NCBI RefSeq assembly: GCF_003991565.1
Contig: NZ_CP032819.1
Coordinates: 434,001-498,000, forward strand
From: Butyricimonas faecalis
GTDB lineage: Bacteria > Bacteroidota > Bacteroidia > Bacteroidales > Marinifilaceae
Reading direction: 5' to 3'
Length of the DNA: 64,000 nt
Position 1 is the first letter of the stretch; each line of letters starts with the position of its first letter. The position numbers and the translations under genes were made by a program. The notes beneath the pieces were generated by a model. It was given only the letters and a program-made list of their open reading frames with translations, did no database searches and had not been told where the DNA came from. Positions 26,464-34,344 of this stretch are shown one piece after another.

Positions 26464-28062
26464 TTATATAAACAATCCGTTTGTATATCCCAACCACTGT
26501 AAAACGGTTTCTCCCCATACGATGATCATGATCCAGGCAATAAACATCATGGTAATACCGAATTTGAACGTGTCACTCCAGCTATATTGATTGGTGGTGT
26601 AAAGTAAGGCGGCAGGTTTACTGTTAAAGGGCAACACGTACACGTGTCCCACGAGCATGGCAACGGGAAATGCCAAACTTAGAATTGGGTACCCGAACTT
26701 TTGTGCCACCCCGATGGCAATGGGAACAAAGATAAGCGTTTGCATGGTTTTCGATTGGAAAAGCAAGGCACTGAACAACATGGCTCCCGTGAGCAACATG
26801 TAGAGCGCCCAGAAGGGAGTTGCTTGCGTAATGCCCAGGTTGTCGAAGGCTGCATTTACTAATGTCCCCGATAGTCCGGTTGCGTCCAATCCGGCTCCCA
26901 GCGTGTAGGCTCCGGCGGAGAATAGCAGTAAATGCCACGGGATGTCGACATCATTCCATTTAACCACGCCGATTTTAGGCATCAAAGCGATAACGGCTCC
27001 GAGAAATGCTACCGCGGTTTGGTTGATCCCGTGTTGTTTATCGGTGGCCCAAAGGATTAACACGCCAAGGAATATGGCTATGGCTTTGTATTCTTCCTTA
27101 TTCATCTTGCCGAGTTTGTGCAGTTCTTCCCGCAGGCGTTCCATGCCACCTTCAATTTGAGGAACTTTCTCTTCCGGTTTCAAGGGAAATATAATTTTAC
27201 TGCCCACGAACCAAGCGATGAAAATTAGGATTATACTCATGGGGAATGCCGCGGTGAACCAATCTTGGTAGCTGAATCCATTCCACCCCATGGCCCCTGC
27301 TATTAACGATCCGGCGAGCAAGGTAGCTCCCGATCCGGTTAGAAAGCCGTTCGCCCCCAAGTTGATCTGGTACAGGTTTTGTAACACAAGATTACGCCCG
27401 AAGTTGTTGCGTTGATCACCGCCTCTTGCCCCGTAAATTGCGGCAACAACCATAAAAATAGGTAACAAGATGGCAGCCTTTGCCGTCGTCGCGGAAATGA
27501 AGGCGGACAGGACCACGTTTATCACGATGAAACTAAAAAGAACCCCGGTAGAGTTTTTACCGAAACGAATGACAAACCACAAGGCGAAACGTTTGGCCAC
27601 CCGGGTTTTTACAAGCATACTGGCTAACACGAAAGATAATATATTCAACCACATTACCGGGTGACCAAGTTGAGCATAGGCTGTCTTATCCGTGGTAATT
27701 CCGGTTAGCACGATACTCAATATGACAATGAGCGATGTCAGGTAATTGGGAATGGCTTCGGTGATCCATAGTATGATCGCCCCGGCAAAGACGGCCAGCA
27801 TGGCATAATTTATCCGGGAAAATTCATCGGCTCCTATTTCATTAAATCGTTTGAGGGCATTTTGAGTCAAGGTTGCCGGATCGATATTTTGGAGAAAAGA
27901 GATATCCGAAAACCAGTATAAGAAAGCAAACACGAGAACAGCAAGAGGTCCTCCCATGTAGGCCATCCATTTTTCGAAACCGGATTTGTTTAATTTCGGA
28001 AGTTTTTCAATCCGGTAATTGTTCATATCTAACGGGTCAAAATTTTGCATTCCTTTTTCCAT
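26464..28062 (-). CDS. DASS (SLC13) family anion/dicarboxylate transporter
   Basis: 532 aa, strongly hydrophobic with about 12-13 membrane helices after a hydrophilic N-terminal 30 residues. Layout matches sodium:sulfate/dicarboxylate symporters: first conserved region SATTAKAAILLPI, second FQSKTMQTLIFVPIA near the end, each standing where the SNT signature normally lies; both are divergent here. Likely substrates are C4-dicarboxylates or other organic anions, coupled to sodium. First gene of a two-gene unit. Confidence 0.85.
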   Translation of the reverse strand: MEKGMQNFDPLDMNNYRIEKLPKLNKSGFEKWMAYMGGPLAVLVFAFLYWFSDISFLQNIDPATLTQNALKRFNEIGADEFSRINYAMLAVFAGAIILWITEAIPNYLTSLIVILSIVLTGITTDKTAYAQLGHPVMWLNILSFVLASMLVKTRVAKRFALWFVIRFGKNSTGVLFSFIVINVVLSAFISATTAKAAILLPIFMVVAAIYGARGGDQRNNFGRNLVLQNLYQINLGANGFLTGSGATLLAGSLIAGAMGWNGFSYQDWFTAAFPMSIILIFIAWFVGSKIIFPLKPEEKVPQIEGGMERLREELHKLGKMNKEEYKAIAIFLGVLILWATDKQHGINQTAVAFLGAVIALMPKIGVVKWNDVDIPWHLLLFSAGAYTLGAGLDATGLSGTLVNAAFDNLGITQATPFWALYMLLTGAMLFSALLFQSKTMQTLIFVPIAIGVAQKFGYPILSLAFPVAMLVGHVYVLPFNSKPAALLYTTNQYSWSDTFKFGITMMFIAWIMIIVWGETVLQWLGYTNGLFI

Positions 28063-28156
28063 GAAAACTCGTTTATAGGGTTATTTTTACCTTGTATATT
28101 GCCGTTGCTTGCGAGTGGGCGTATTTCCATTTCTCCATTCTCTTCCAGCATGGGAA

Positions 28157-28207
28157 GAGGGTGATCAAAACTCCTATTTATTCAGCAAATTGAGTTTTGA
28201 CCCCCCC
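28157..28207. repeat. Inverted repeat with G-run/C-run ends, downstream of CYTH gene
   Basis: TCAAAACTC (28165-28173) pairs with GAGTTTTGA (28192-28200); outside lie GAGGG and C7 (28201-28207). The loop is 18 bases. It directly follows the stop of the CYTH gene and likely marks the 3' end of the phosphate operon. Confidence 0.55.
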
Positions 28208-28213
28208 TTTAAA

Positions 28214-28681
28214 TTACCATTTCGTGTAAGGATGTTTCATTAACATTGAATTGTAATATTTCACGTCCCCGGTAACTTCCTCACCTAGCCATGCCGGTTT
28301 AATGAAATTCTCATTCTCGTCTTTCAATTCAACTTCGGCCATCACGAGTCCTTCATTTTCTCCGTAAAACTCGTCTACTTCGAATGTGTGTTCTCCGGCT
28401 TTCACCAAGTAACGGGTTTTATCGATAATTCCCGGTTCGCAAAGTTTCAATAGTTCTTTTACCTCGTCTACCGGAATCTCTTTTTCCCATTCGTAGCGAC
28501 TGGCCCCGGAGTCATTTCCTTTACCTTTAATCGTGATGTATCCTTTTTCTCCTTTGACACGCACGCGTACGGTACGTTCTGGAACAGAGGACAAGTATCC
28601 TTGTGTGATACGGGTGGCTTTGAACGAGTCAGCTTTGAAATCCCCTTTCACTAAAAATTTACGTTCTATTTCTTGTGCCAT
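28214..28681 (-). CDS. CYTH-domain protein (probable inorganic triphosphatase)
   Basis: 155 aa, a compact single CYTH domain. The defining ExExK motif is intact at residues 4-8 (EIERK), followed by alternating charged strands (RVRVKGEKGYITIKGK, EVDEFYGENEGLVMAEVEL) that line the triphosphate tunnel. Small bacterial CYTH enzymes hydrolyse tripolyphosphate or nucleoside triphosphates with a divalent metal. It is the last gene of the operon starting with the DUF47/PiT pair, 5 bp after a CYTH-like gene, which supports a role in (poly)phosphate metabolism. Confidence 0.88.
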   Translation of the reverse strand: MAQEIERKFLVKGDFKADSFKATRITQGYLSSVPERTVRVRVKGEKGYITIKGKGNDSGASRYEWEKEIPVDEVKELLKLCEPGIIDKTRYLVKAGEHTFEVDEFYGENEGLVMAEVELKDENENFIKPAWLGEEVTGDVKYYNSMLMKHPYTKW

Positions 28682-28686
28682 GATGT

Positions 28687-29331
28687 TTAATTTGCTAAAG
28701 GTTTGTTTATCATTCCGATCACGCGCTTGATAGCTTGCAGGTAATTGATATTTTCAACACCTTCCAAACCGACATCTTTGATCGTTTTTTTGATATCTTC
28801 GATTTCCGTGGATTCGGAATTAATCGTGTGAACCATAGCGCCGTTGATATATACTTCTCCGGTTTCACAGATCGTGTCGTTTACCATATACCCGTAGCGA
28901 ATTTTTTCCACGGTTACAGCCTGCAAGTCCGGATGTTCGTTGATCATATTCAAAAATTCTTCCAGCGTGTAGGTTTCTTTAGTCAATTTAGGCATGTTGG
29001 CCACTTTGAATGCCGGGAATACCTCTTCATTCAAAACCTTTGCGGAAATTGGGAATTCGCCTTTCATCAGCGGATTCCATTGTTCCAACCCGTCAACGGC
29101 TTGCACGAACGTCTTTATATCCATTTTCCCGTCACGAATTTTCGTGTTGTTCACGTCATTCGTACGACTGACAATGTATGTTTCCGTGCTATGACGTTCC
29201 CACACTTTTTCCGGTACCGGAACGCTTAAGCGTGCCATTCTTTTTTCTTGCGGACAGAAACAACGTCCGAATGAACGAAACTCGAAACGCGGTTTGGATA
29301 TTTCCCCGATTTTTAATTCTTCTTTACTCAT
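28687..29331 (-). CDS. Divergent CYTH-like protein
   Basis: 214 aa. I see a strand pattern like CYTH/VTC proteins: RFEFRSFG near residue 14 in place of ExExK, then ETYIVSRTN and TKIRDGKMDIK (the paired basic strands), DGLEQWNPLMKGEFP, a VEKIRYGYMVNDTICETGEV strand pair, an acidic STEIEDI, and a C-terminal NYLQAIKRVIG helix. The first acidic residue of the motif is lost, so catalysis may differ. Neighbourhood supports this: a canonical CYTH gene starts 5 bp downstream. The assignment is inferred from pattern, not a database match. Confidence 0.5.
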   Translation of the reverse strand: MSKEELKIGEISKPRFEFRSFGRCFCPQEKRMARLSVPVPEKVWERHSTETYIVSRTNDVNNTKIRDGKMDIKTFVQAVDGLEQWNPLMKGEFPISAKVLNEEVFPAFKVANMPKLTKETYTLEEFLNMINEHPDLQAVTVEKIRYGYMVNDTICETGEVYINGAMVHTINSESTEIEDIKKTIKDVGLEGVENINYLQAIKRVIGMINKPLAN

Positions 29332-29365
29332 AATTGGTTTGTGTTTTAATTTTATCTAAATCTTT

Positions 29366-30202
29366 TTAATCCGGCATATCAACTCCTGTATCCGGATTTT
29401 TACTTCCTTGTGTACCTTCTGCTAATTTCCAGGCTCCGGTTCCGTTCGGACAACGACTGAATGAGGGAGTGCTCGTTTTCGTAACATCGGTTAAAGTTTG
29501 ATTTCCCCACCCAGTTCCTTTTTCTCCTCGTTTGAATGTATCCAATAATGATCCGTCCGGGGCAAATAGTTCAACCAGAACGCTTTTTTTACCGGAAAAT
29601 CCGCTATTAAACCCATCGGGTGTCGAGCCTTTAGCTCCTAAAATTACAAAATATCCTTGAGGTGCTATCTTTTGTCCGCTTTTTCCAGTCCAGGTTAATT
29701 CCTCATCCTTATTAATAGTTACGCCTTCAAGATCAATTTCTACATCCGAGTTGTTGTAAAGTTCAATGTATTTTTCAGCATCACTTCCGGAACTATTTAA
29801 TTCATTTAATACCAGCTTCGTGTAATCTATCGCTGCTGCTCCTACCGTATATTTTTTCTCTTGTGATTTTGTTGTGATCCCAGCTTTGTTGACTGCTTCC
29901 ACGTAAAAAGTAACTTCCGCTTCATTGGCTTGTTGGGGGATAATACCCGTGTAGATATTTTTATCGGCAGTCATATTTACGGATGTATAATTGCCATCGC
30001 CTATTTTGTATTGGACTTTGGCAGATGCTACACCGTTCAAATCCGTGATTTTGGCTGTTACCGTTACGTCATCATTCGAAGTTACCGTTGTGGGTGTGTA
30101 AGCTACATCACTGATAGATGCAGGGCCTTCGTAAGGTTTATCTTCAACGCAAGCGCTAAAACCGAGCGTTAATATTGTGGCAAATAATAATAGTTTTTTC
30201 AT
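29366..30202 (-). CDS. Lamin-tail-domain (LTD) lipoprotein
   Basis: 278 aa. Lipoprotein signal (LTLGFSACVED). Residues about 28-120 form an Ig-like beta-sandwich (ITDLNGVASAKVQYKIGDGN). Residues about 128-260 match the lamin tail domain: LVLNELNSSGSDAEKYIELY, then an IDLEGVTI strand and a GYFVIL strand. LTD domains in secreted bacterial proteins often accompany nucleases and phosphatases and mediate binding. Located at the envelope, probably surface exposed, and encoded 33 bp after the porin; a role in capturing phosphate-bearing ligands is an inference. Confidence 0.8.
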   Translation of the reverse strand: MKKLLLFATILTLGFSACVEDKPYEGPASISDVAYTPTTVTSNDDVTVTAKITDLNGVASAKVQYKIGDGNYTSVNMTADKNIYTGIIPQQANEAEVTFYVEAVNKAGITTKSQEKKYTVGAAAIDYTKLVLNELNSSGSDAEKYIELYNNSDVEIDLEGVTINKDEELTWTGKSGQKIAPQGYFVILGAKGSTPDGFNSGFSGKKSVLVELFAPDGSLLDTFKRGEKGTGWGNQTLTDVTKTSTPSFSRCPNGTGAWKLAEGTQGSKNPDTGVDMPD

Positions 30203-30235
30203 AATTTAATCCATGTATTATATTTAAACTTGAAA

Positions 30236-31615
30236 TTAGAAATCTATTTCCATGCGAAGTCCCAACATGCTGTAATTCACGCCTGCTTTACCTTTCTTTG
30301 CAGCTACTTTCGTGTAATCGGCAGTCGGTTTTCCGTCAGCATCATGTCCCACGATTAACTTGCCTTTACCATTGGCATAACGGTCATTGCTGCTATATTG
30401 ATAGTTTAATACAAATTTCACGGAATTATTCACGTAATAGTTCAATCCGATGGTGTAGTTTTCACCTGAACCACCCCGGATGCTCCGACTATTTAAATCC
30501 ATGTAATCATAACGTGCTAAAATTTCAAGATCTCCCCATTTCTTTCCTCTGCCGGGTTGTGTGAATTCTCCTTCGGCATTATTGAAACGTTGTTGTCCAC
30601 CAAACAGGAGGTAACCGGCCATCACGTACCAACCACCGAAATGATGTGTTCCGGCATATTCGGCGTTTGTATTTTTAACTTTGGTATTGTTACCGATCAA
30701 TTCACTCTGGAAACGGAAACCATTCTTGTATCCTGCCAATTCAAAACCGTAAAGAAGATCGTGCTTCACGTCTTTGATCACGTCGGTATCCAGGTATTTT
30801 TTACGATTAATAGAAGTACTGTTTCTGCTACTGAAGCGGCTTCCCCCGAAATCTTTCGGATCAACATCTGTTTTCGGGGTACGATAAGATCCGGCAATAC
30901 CGAAATGCAATCCCATCGTGCGGTCATCGGAGAATGGCATGAAGTTTACTTTTCCCGTGTACGACATTCCTTGATTACGTCCGTAATCTTTGTTGTTATC
31001 AGCTACAAATGTACTGGTTTCAAGATTATCAATGGCTTGAAAGAACACTCCGAATGAAGCTCTCCACCAGTGTTTTGCATATTCTGCTTGAATTCCCAGG
31101 TGGCGGGATGGGGCAAACGTTTGAACCACCATAGGACGTTCCATGAAAGGAAGATAACGTGAAGAAGTGGTTTGTTCCATTGAAAAATCTTCTTTGAAAT
31201 TACCGGCTTTAAAAGAGAAATTGTCTAATCCGGTAAACTCGATAATGGCATCTTTCAATTCGAATTCTCCGTTCGAAAAATCGGTATCGATCTCTCCATA
31301 CCAATTCTTATTGATTTGGGCTTTAACGGCGAAGCGGGCTCTTCGAACGGAAACATTGTTCCCGATGGGATCAAAATCTTTGTCTAAACCCCAAAATACG
31401 GCACCATCCAATTGCACGCGGATATCAAACCAAAATTTGTAGCTTTGATTTAAGGATTCGAAAACGAGAATACCATTACGCTCTTCTGCTTGAAGTTTTT
31501 GTCGATTCACTTTCACACCATACTGGTTATAGCGTTCCCCGTCTTCTTTTTGCTCTTGAGCAAAAACGCCCAGGGTCACTAAACAGATTACCGATGATAG
31601 GATAAGTTTTTTCAT
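30236..31615 (-). CDS. OprO/OprP-type outer membrane porin
   Basis: 459 aa. Signal peptide (MKKLILSSVICLVTLGVFAQ), then alternating beta strands of a 16-strand-type barrel: VRRARFAVKAQINKNWYGEI and EFELKDAIIEFTGLDNFSFK are typical of the phosphate-selective porin O/P family, and the protein ends in the aromatic strand LRMEIDF. Family members pass phosphate or polyphosphate through the outer membrane. The gene lies 28 bp after the PiT-HTH gene in the same operon, which fits a phosphate-uptake role. Confidence 0.88.
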   Translation of the reverse strand: MKKLILSSVICLVTLGVFAQEQKEDGERYNQYGVKVNRQKLQAEERNGILVFESLNQSYKFWFDIRVQLDGAVFWGLDKDFDPIGNNVSVRRARFAVKAQINKNWYGEIDTDFSNGEFELKDAIIEFTGLDNFSFKAGNFKEDFSMEQTTSSRYLPFMERPMVVQTFAPSRHLGIQAEYAKHWWRASFGVFFQAIDNLETSTFVADNNKDYGRNQGMSYTGKVNFMPFSDDRTMGLHFGIAGSYRTPKTDVDPKDFGGSRFSSRNSTSINRKKYLDTDVIKDVKHDLLYGFELAGYKNGFRFQSELIGNNTKVKNTNAEYAGTHHFGGWYVMAGYLLFGGQQRFNNAEGEFTQPGRGKKWGDLEILARYDYMDLNSRSIRGGSGENYTIGLNYYVNNSVKFVLNYQYSSNDRYANGKGKLIVGHDADGKPTADYTKVAAKKGKAGVNYSMLGLRMEIDF

Positions 31616-31643
31616 AATTGAACTGTTTTAATTAAAAAATGTG

Positions 31644-33335
31644 TCATAAAGACTTTATGTATTGTATTAAATTATCCTCTCTTGTTAACTCCAGCTTCTT
31701 GCGTAGGCGGTAACGTCCGATTTCTACGCTTTTGGGCGATATATTCATCAACCCGGCGATATCTTTTGTCGAAAATCCGAGTCGCAATAACGTTGCCAGG
31801 CGTTTTTCTTGCTCGGTGATATCCGGGAATCGTTCCTGTAATTTGGTTATGAAATTTTTATGCAGTTCTTCCACCTGCGTGTAGAAACCACTCATTTCAT
31901 TCGAAAAAGTCATTCTACTGCTGATGGTTTGTGCTATGTCCTCTAATCCTGTCTTAATTTCCTGAAGATCATCGATGGATTGAATCCGTTTTATTTCTTG
32001 GAATATGCCATCAAAAAATTTGCGTTGTTCACTGATGTCCAAGGCTAAGTCAACCAACTCTTTCCGCTTGATTTCCAATTTCGTATTCAGTCGTTCGTTT
32101 TCCAATTGAATAGTCTTCAATTCCATGGATATCAGTACTTGCTGAGCCTCGAACCGTTGATGTTGCTCCTCTTTTAAGGCGTTTTGTGCTTGAATTCGTT
32201 TGACTTGCTGATGTCGGAATGAAAATCCCACGAATAAGATGAACGAGATAAATAGGATCGATATAAGGGGTATCGTCATGTTGATCATTTGTTCAGGTGA
32301 CGTACCCACCTCGTTGCGTTGCATCAGTCCTGGCAAATCAATCAGTTGAAACAATGTGTGCGCTATTCCAAAAGCGAGAGCCGGAGTCCCCAATATGGAT
32401 ATTCCCATTCGGATAGGCAGGGAGAGAGGTAACGCGTTCTTTCTTCTTCGGGCAATACTGATCCCCGTCATGCCCCCGATCACTGCGTGTACCGGAGATA
32501 CGCTTGTGACAGGCAATCCGATGGATCCACATGCCCATGGATGATTGAAAAAGAACAAAACAATACTTCCCCCGATCAATATGGTAAACACGGACACGAT
32601 ATTCATATCGGTGATATTGTTACCATAGGATAGTATTTTCCGTTTTACAGGAATTGCCATCGACAGCGCGAGTATAAAAATAGATATGATCCAAAGCAAA
32701 GATTGGTCATCCAAGGAAAATAATCCGAAATCCAATCCGAAATCCAGAGTTTGTGAACGTACGATCGCCATGAATAGAGGACCGTTATTGGCTCCGATGG
32801 ATATGCTCATCAGCGTGATTGCGATGATTATTCCCACCCGGAAACAGATATTCAAGTATAACAAATGAATATTTCCTTTCCGCGTGATACTCTGGATCAA
32901 CCGGTACAATAAACAAGTAATTCCCCCACAAATCAAAGGGGCTAATATCCATACGATGATTAAGGGAAACAGGGATGTGTACACCTCGTTGACATGATTA
33001 AATACCTCCCATCCCAAAATGGCACCGTATATGGCATAACAAATCGAATTCACCGGACCGTTTTTTCTCAGCAAAAACATAGCCAGTGATGCTGAAAATG
33101 CAAGAATAGTACCCACGATAGGGGAGGAAATATTCCAATTTTCTTCATACTGCGTCCAGCTACTGCTTCTGCATATAATAAATCCGATGGAAAGGGATAT
33201 TAAGAGGATCACGGTCATTACTCGAAAGCGAATAGAACCTGTTTGTATCGCGCTGGCAAAGGTAAAGGATATGTCGTTTATACACATCCACGAGCCGAAT
33301 AGCAATACAATTAATATGATCTCGAACATTAACAT
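31644..33335 (-). CDS. Degenerate PiT phosphate transporter fused to coiled coil and LuxR-type HTH
   Basis: 563 aa. Residues about 1-372 are polytopic and resemble PiT: CINDISFTFASAIQTGS (N-repeat ND signature), GANNGPLFMAI (second-repeat signature) and GLPVTSVSPVHAVIGG (PVSTTH-like, with an insertion). The N-repeat equivalent of STTH reads NSICY, so transport residues are partly lost. Residues about 372-500 are a long coiled coil, and 503-563 a LuxR-type helix-turn-helix (DITEQEKRLATLLRLGFS, then DIAGLMNISPKSVEIGRYR). Its start overlaps the DUF47 stop by one base (TGATG). I infer a membrane-bound phosphate sensor and transcription factor; no PiT-HTH fusion is known to me. Confidence 0.75.
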   Translation of the reverse strand: MLMFEIILIVLLFGSWMCINDISFTFASAIQTGSIRFRVMTVILLISLSIGFIICRSSSWTQYEENWNISSPIVGTILAFSASLAMFLLRKNGPVNSICYAIYGAILGWEVFNHVNEVYTSLFPLIIVWILAPLICGGITCLLYRLIQSITRKGNIHLLYLNICFRVGIIIAITLMSISIGANNGPLFMAIVRSQTLDFGLDFGLFSLDDQSLLWIISIFILALSMAIPVKRKILSYGNNITDMNIVSVFTILIGGSIVLFFFNHPWACGSIGLPVTSVSPVHAVIGGMTGISIARRRKNALPLSLPIRMGISILGTPALAFGIAHTLFQLIDLPGLMQRNEVGTSPEQMINMTIPLISILFISFILFVGFSFRHQQVKRIQAQNALKEEQHQRFEAQQVLISMELKTIQLENERLNTKLEIKRKELVDLALDISEQRKFFDGIFQEIKRIQSIDDLQEIKTGLEDIAQTISSRMTFSNEMSGFYTQVEELHKNFITKLQERFPDITEQEKRLATLLRLGFSTKDIAGLMNISPKSVEIGRYRLRKKLELTREDNLIQYIKSL

Positions 33336-33982
33336 CAGAAATTTCGTTTTATAGCCATTACGGATAACAGGTCAGCAATTTTTTCGGCAGCGTGTGACAA
33401 TTCTTCAATATGCAAGGTAAAATAGCGCAAATGGAATTTCTCGCTTAATTTCAGTTTATCCATTTCATGGAAAACTTTCCGCTTTATAGATTGTGCCAAT
33501 TTATTGGTTTCCTGTTCATAGAAGTAAACCCGGTGTATTTTGTCCGTCATTAAATCCGGAGTCCGGAAATAAGCCTTCGCTGCCGGGATGATACCCTCTA
33601 CCGATAGGGTGGAAGTCTCGGTCAATTTGATAAAATCGTTGTTCAATTCCACGGGAATGAACGGGATTTCCACCTCGAATTGGAACAGATTACGAGCTAA
33701 AATGTCAACAACATTTTCCAGACGTTCCAATAGACGTAAGACATCTCCGCGTACCTCGGCCATGAGCGAGTGAGTATAGAGTTTACTCTCGATGCTTCTT
33801 CTCAACTCATTGGATGTTTTTTCCAACTTTGCCATGGATTGCAAGTTGTCATTAAACTGTTCCGTGTTATTATATAGGTAGTTTTTAACACCGCTTTTGA
33901 ACACGAGGATCGTTTCATCGATAGTGTCAAAAAATGTATCAATGTCTTGTATTGTCTTATTTGTATTTTTCAGATTAAACAT
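33335..33982 (-). CDS. DUF47 (PhoU-like) phosphate transport regulator
   Basis: 215 aa, all helical, of typical DUF47/TIGR00153 length. Features include an N-terminal ETILVFKSGVKNYL helix, LERLENVVDILARNLFQFEVE, and a C-terminal HIEELSHAAEKIADLLSVMAI helix matching the PhoU-like three-helix repeat. DUF47 proteins are usually encoded next to PiT transporters and modulate them; here the partner is a PiT-HTH fusion whose ATG overlaps this stop by one base. First gene of the six-gene operon, and preceded by a Pho-box-like repeat. Confidence 0.88.
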   Translation of the reverse strand: MFNLKNTNKTIQDIDTFFDTIDETILVFKSGVKNYLYNNTEQFNDNLQSMAKLEKTSNELRRSIESKLYTHSLMAEVRGDVLRLLERLENVVDILARNLFQFEVEIPFIPVELNNDFIKLTETSTLSVEGIIPAAKAYFRTPDLMTDKIHRVYFYEQETNKLAQSIKRKVFHEMDKLKLSEKFHLRYFTLHIEELSHAAEKIADLLSVMAIKRNF

Positions 33983-34029
33983 GGTTGTTCGTTTTTAAAA
34001 TTCATGTTGTTTGTCCGAAACTCCTTTAC

Positions 34030-34069
34030 AAAGAAAAACTATTTTCATGGGATGAAAAAGAGATGAAAA
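34030..34069 (-). promoter_or_regulatory. Pho-box-like promoter of the DUF47-PiT operon
   Basis: On the minus strand TTTTCAT-CTCT-TTTTCAT (34069-34052): two 7-bp direct repeats with a 4-bp spacer, the 11-bp geometry of PhoB boxes (consensus CTGTCAT, 4 bp, CTGTCAT). A -7 element TTTCTTTG (34037-34030) follows 14 bp downstream, so the repeats cover the -33 region, where an activator would replace it. An extra inverted copy lies at 34042-34048. The operon start codon is at 33982. Confidence 0.55.
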
Positions 34070-34283
34070 CCTGTATGGAAATTTCGTAACAATTTCATGT
34101 AGTGTAAATAAGTGTTTTTATATGCTTGATAATTACTTAATTAATTATTTGTTTGTAGAGCTACGTGAATCCGGATAAGGAAAAGTGCTTATACTTTTGT
34201 AGAGTTTTAGTTGGTGTGTTTTTCATGATATTCCAAAGGTTAAATTTTTATTACTTTTTTGTTACATTCTTCGTGGAACACTA

Positions 34284-34323
34284 CAAAAAAAGGTTAGAAA
34301 GTGTTTTCCACAATCTAACCTTT
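34284..34323 (-). terminator. Terminator of the S9 peptidase gene
   Basis: AAAGGTTAGA (34289-34298) pairs perfectly with TCTAACCTTT (34314-34323). On the minus strand it follows the S9 stop at 34345 by about 21 bp and is trailed by a run of T. On the plus strand T-rich bases also follow, but no plus gene precedes it. Confidence 0.75.
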
Positions 34324-34344
34324 CTTTATTTTATATCAGGTATT

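Noticed and set aside
28063-28213. A gene between the DASS transporter and CYTH gene.
   Set aside because: Only the inverted repeat and the upstream region of the DASS gene are visible.
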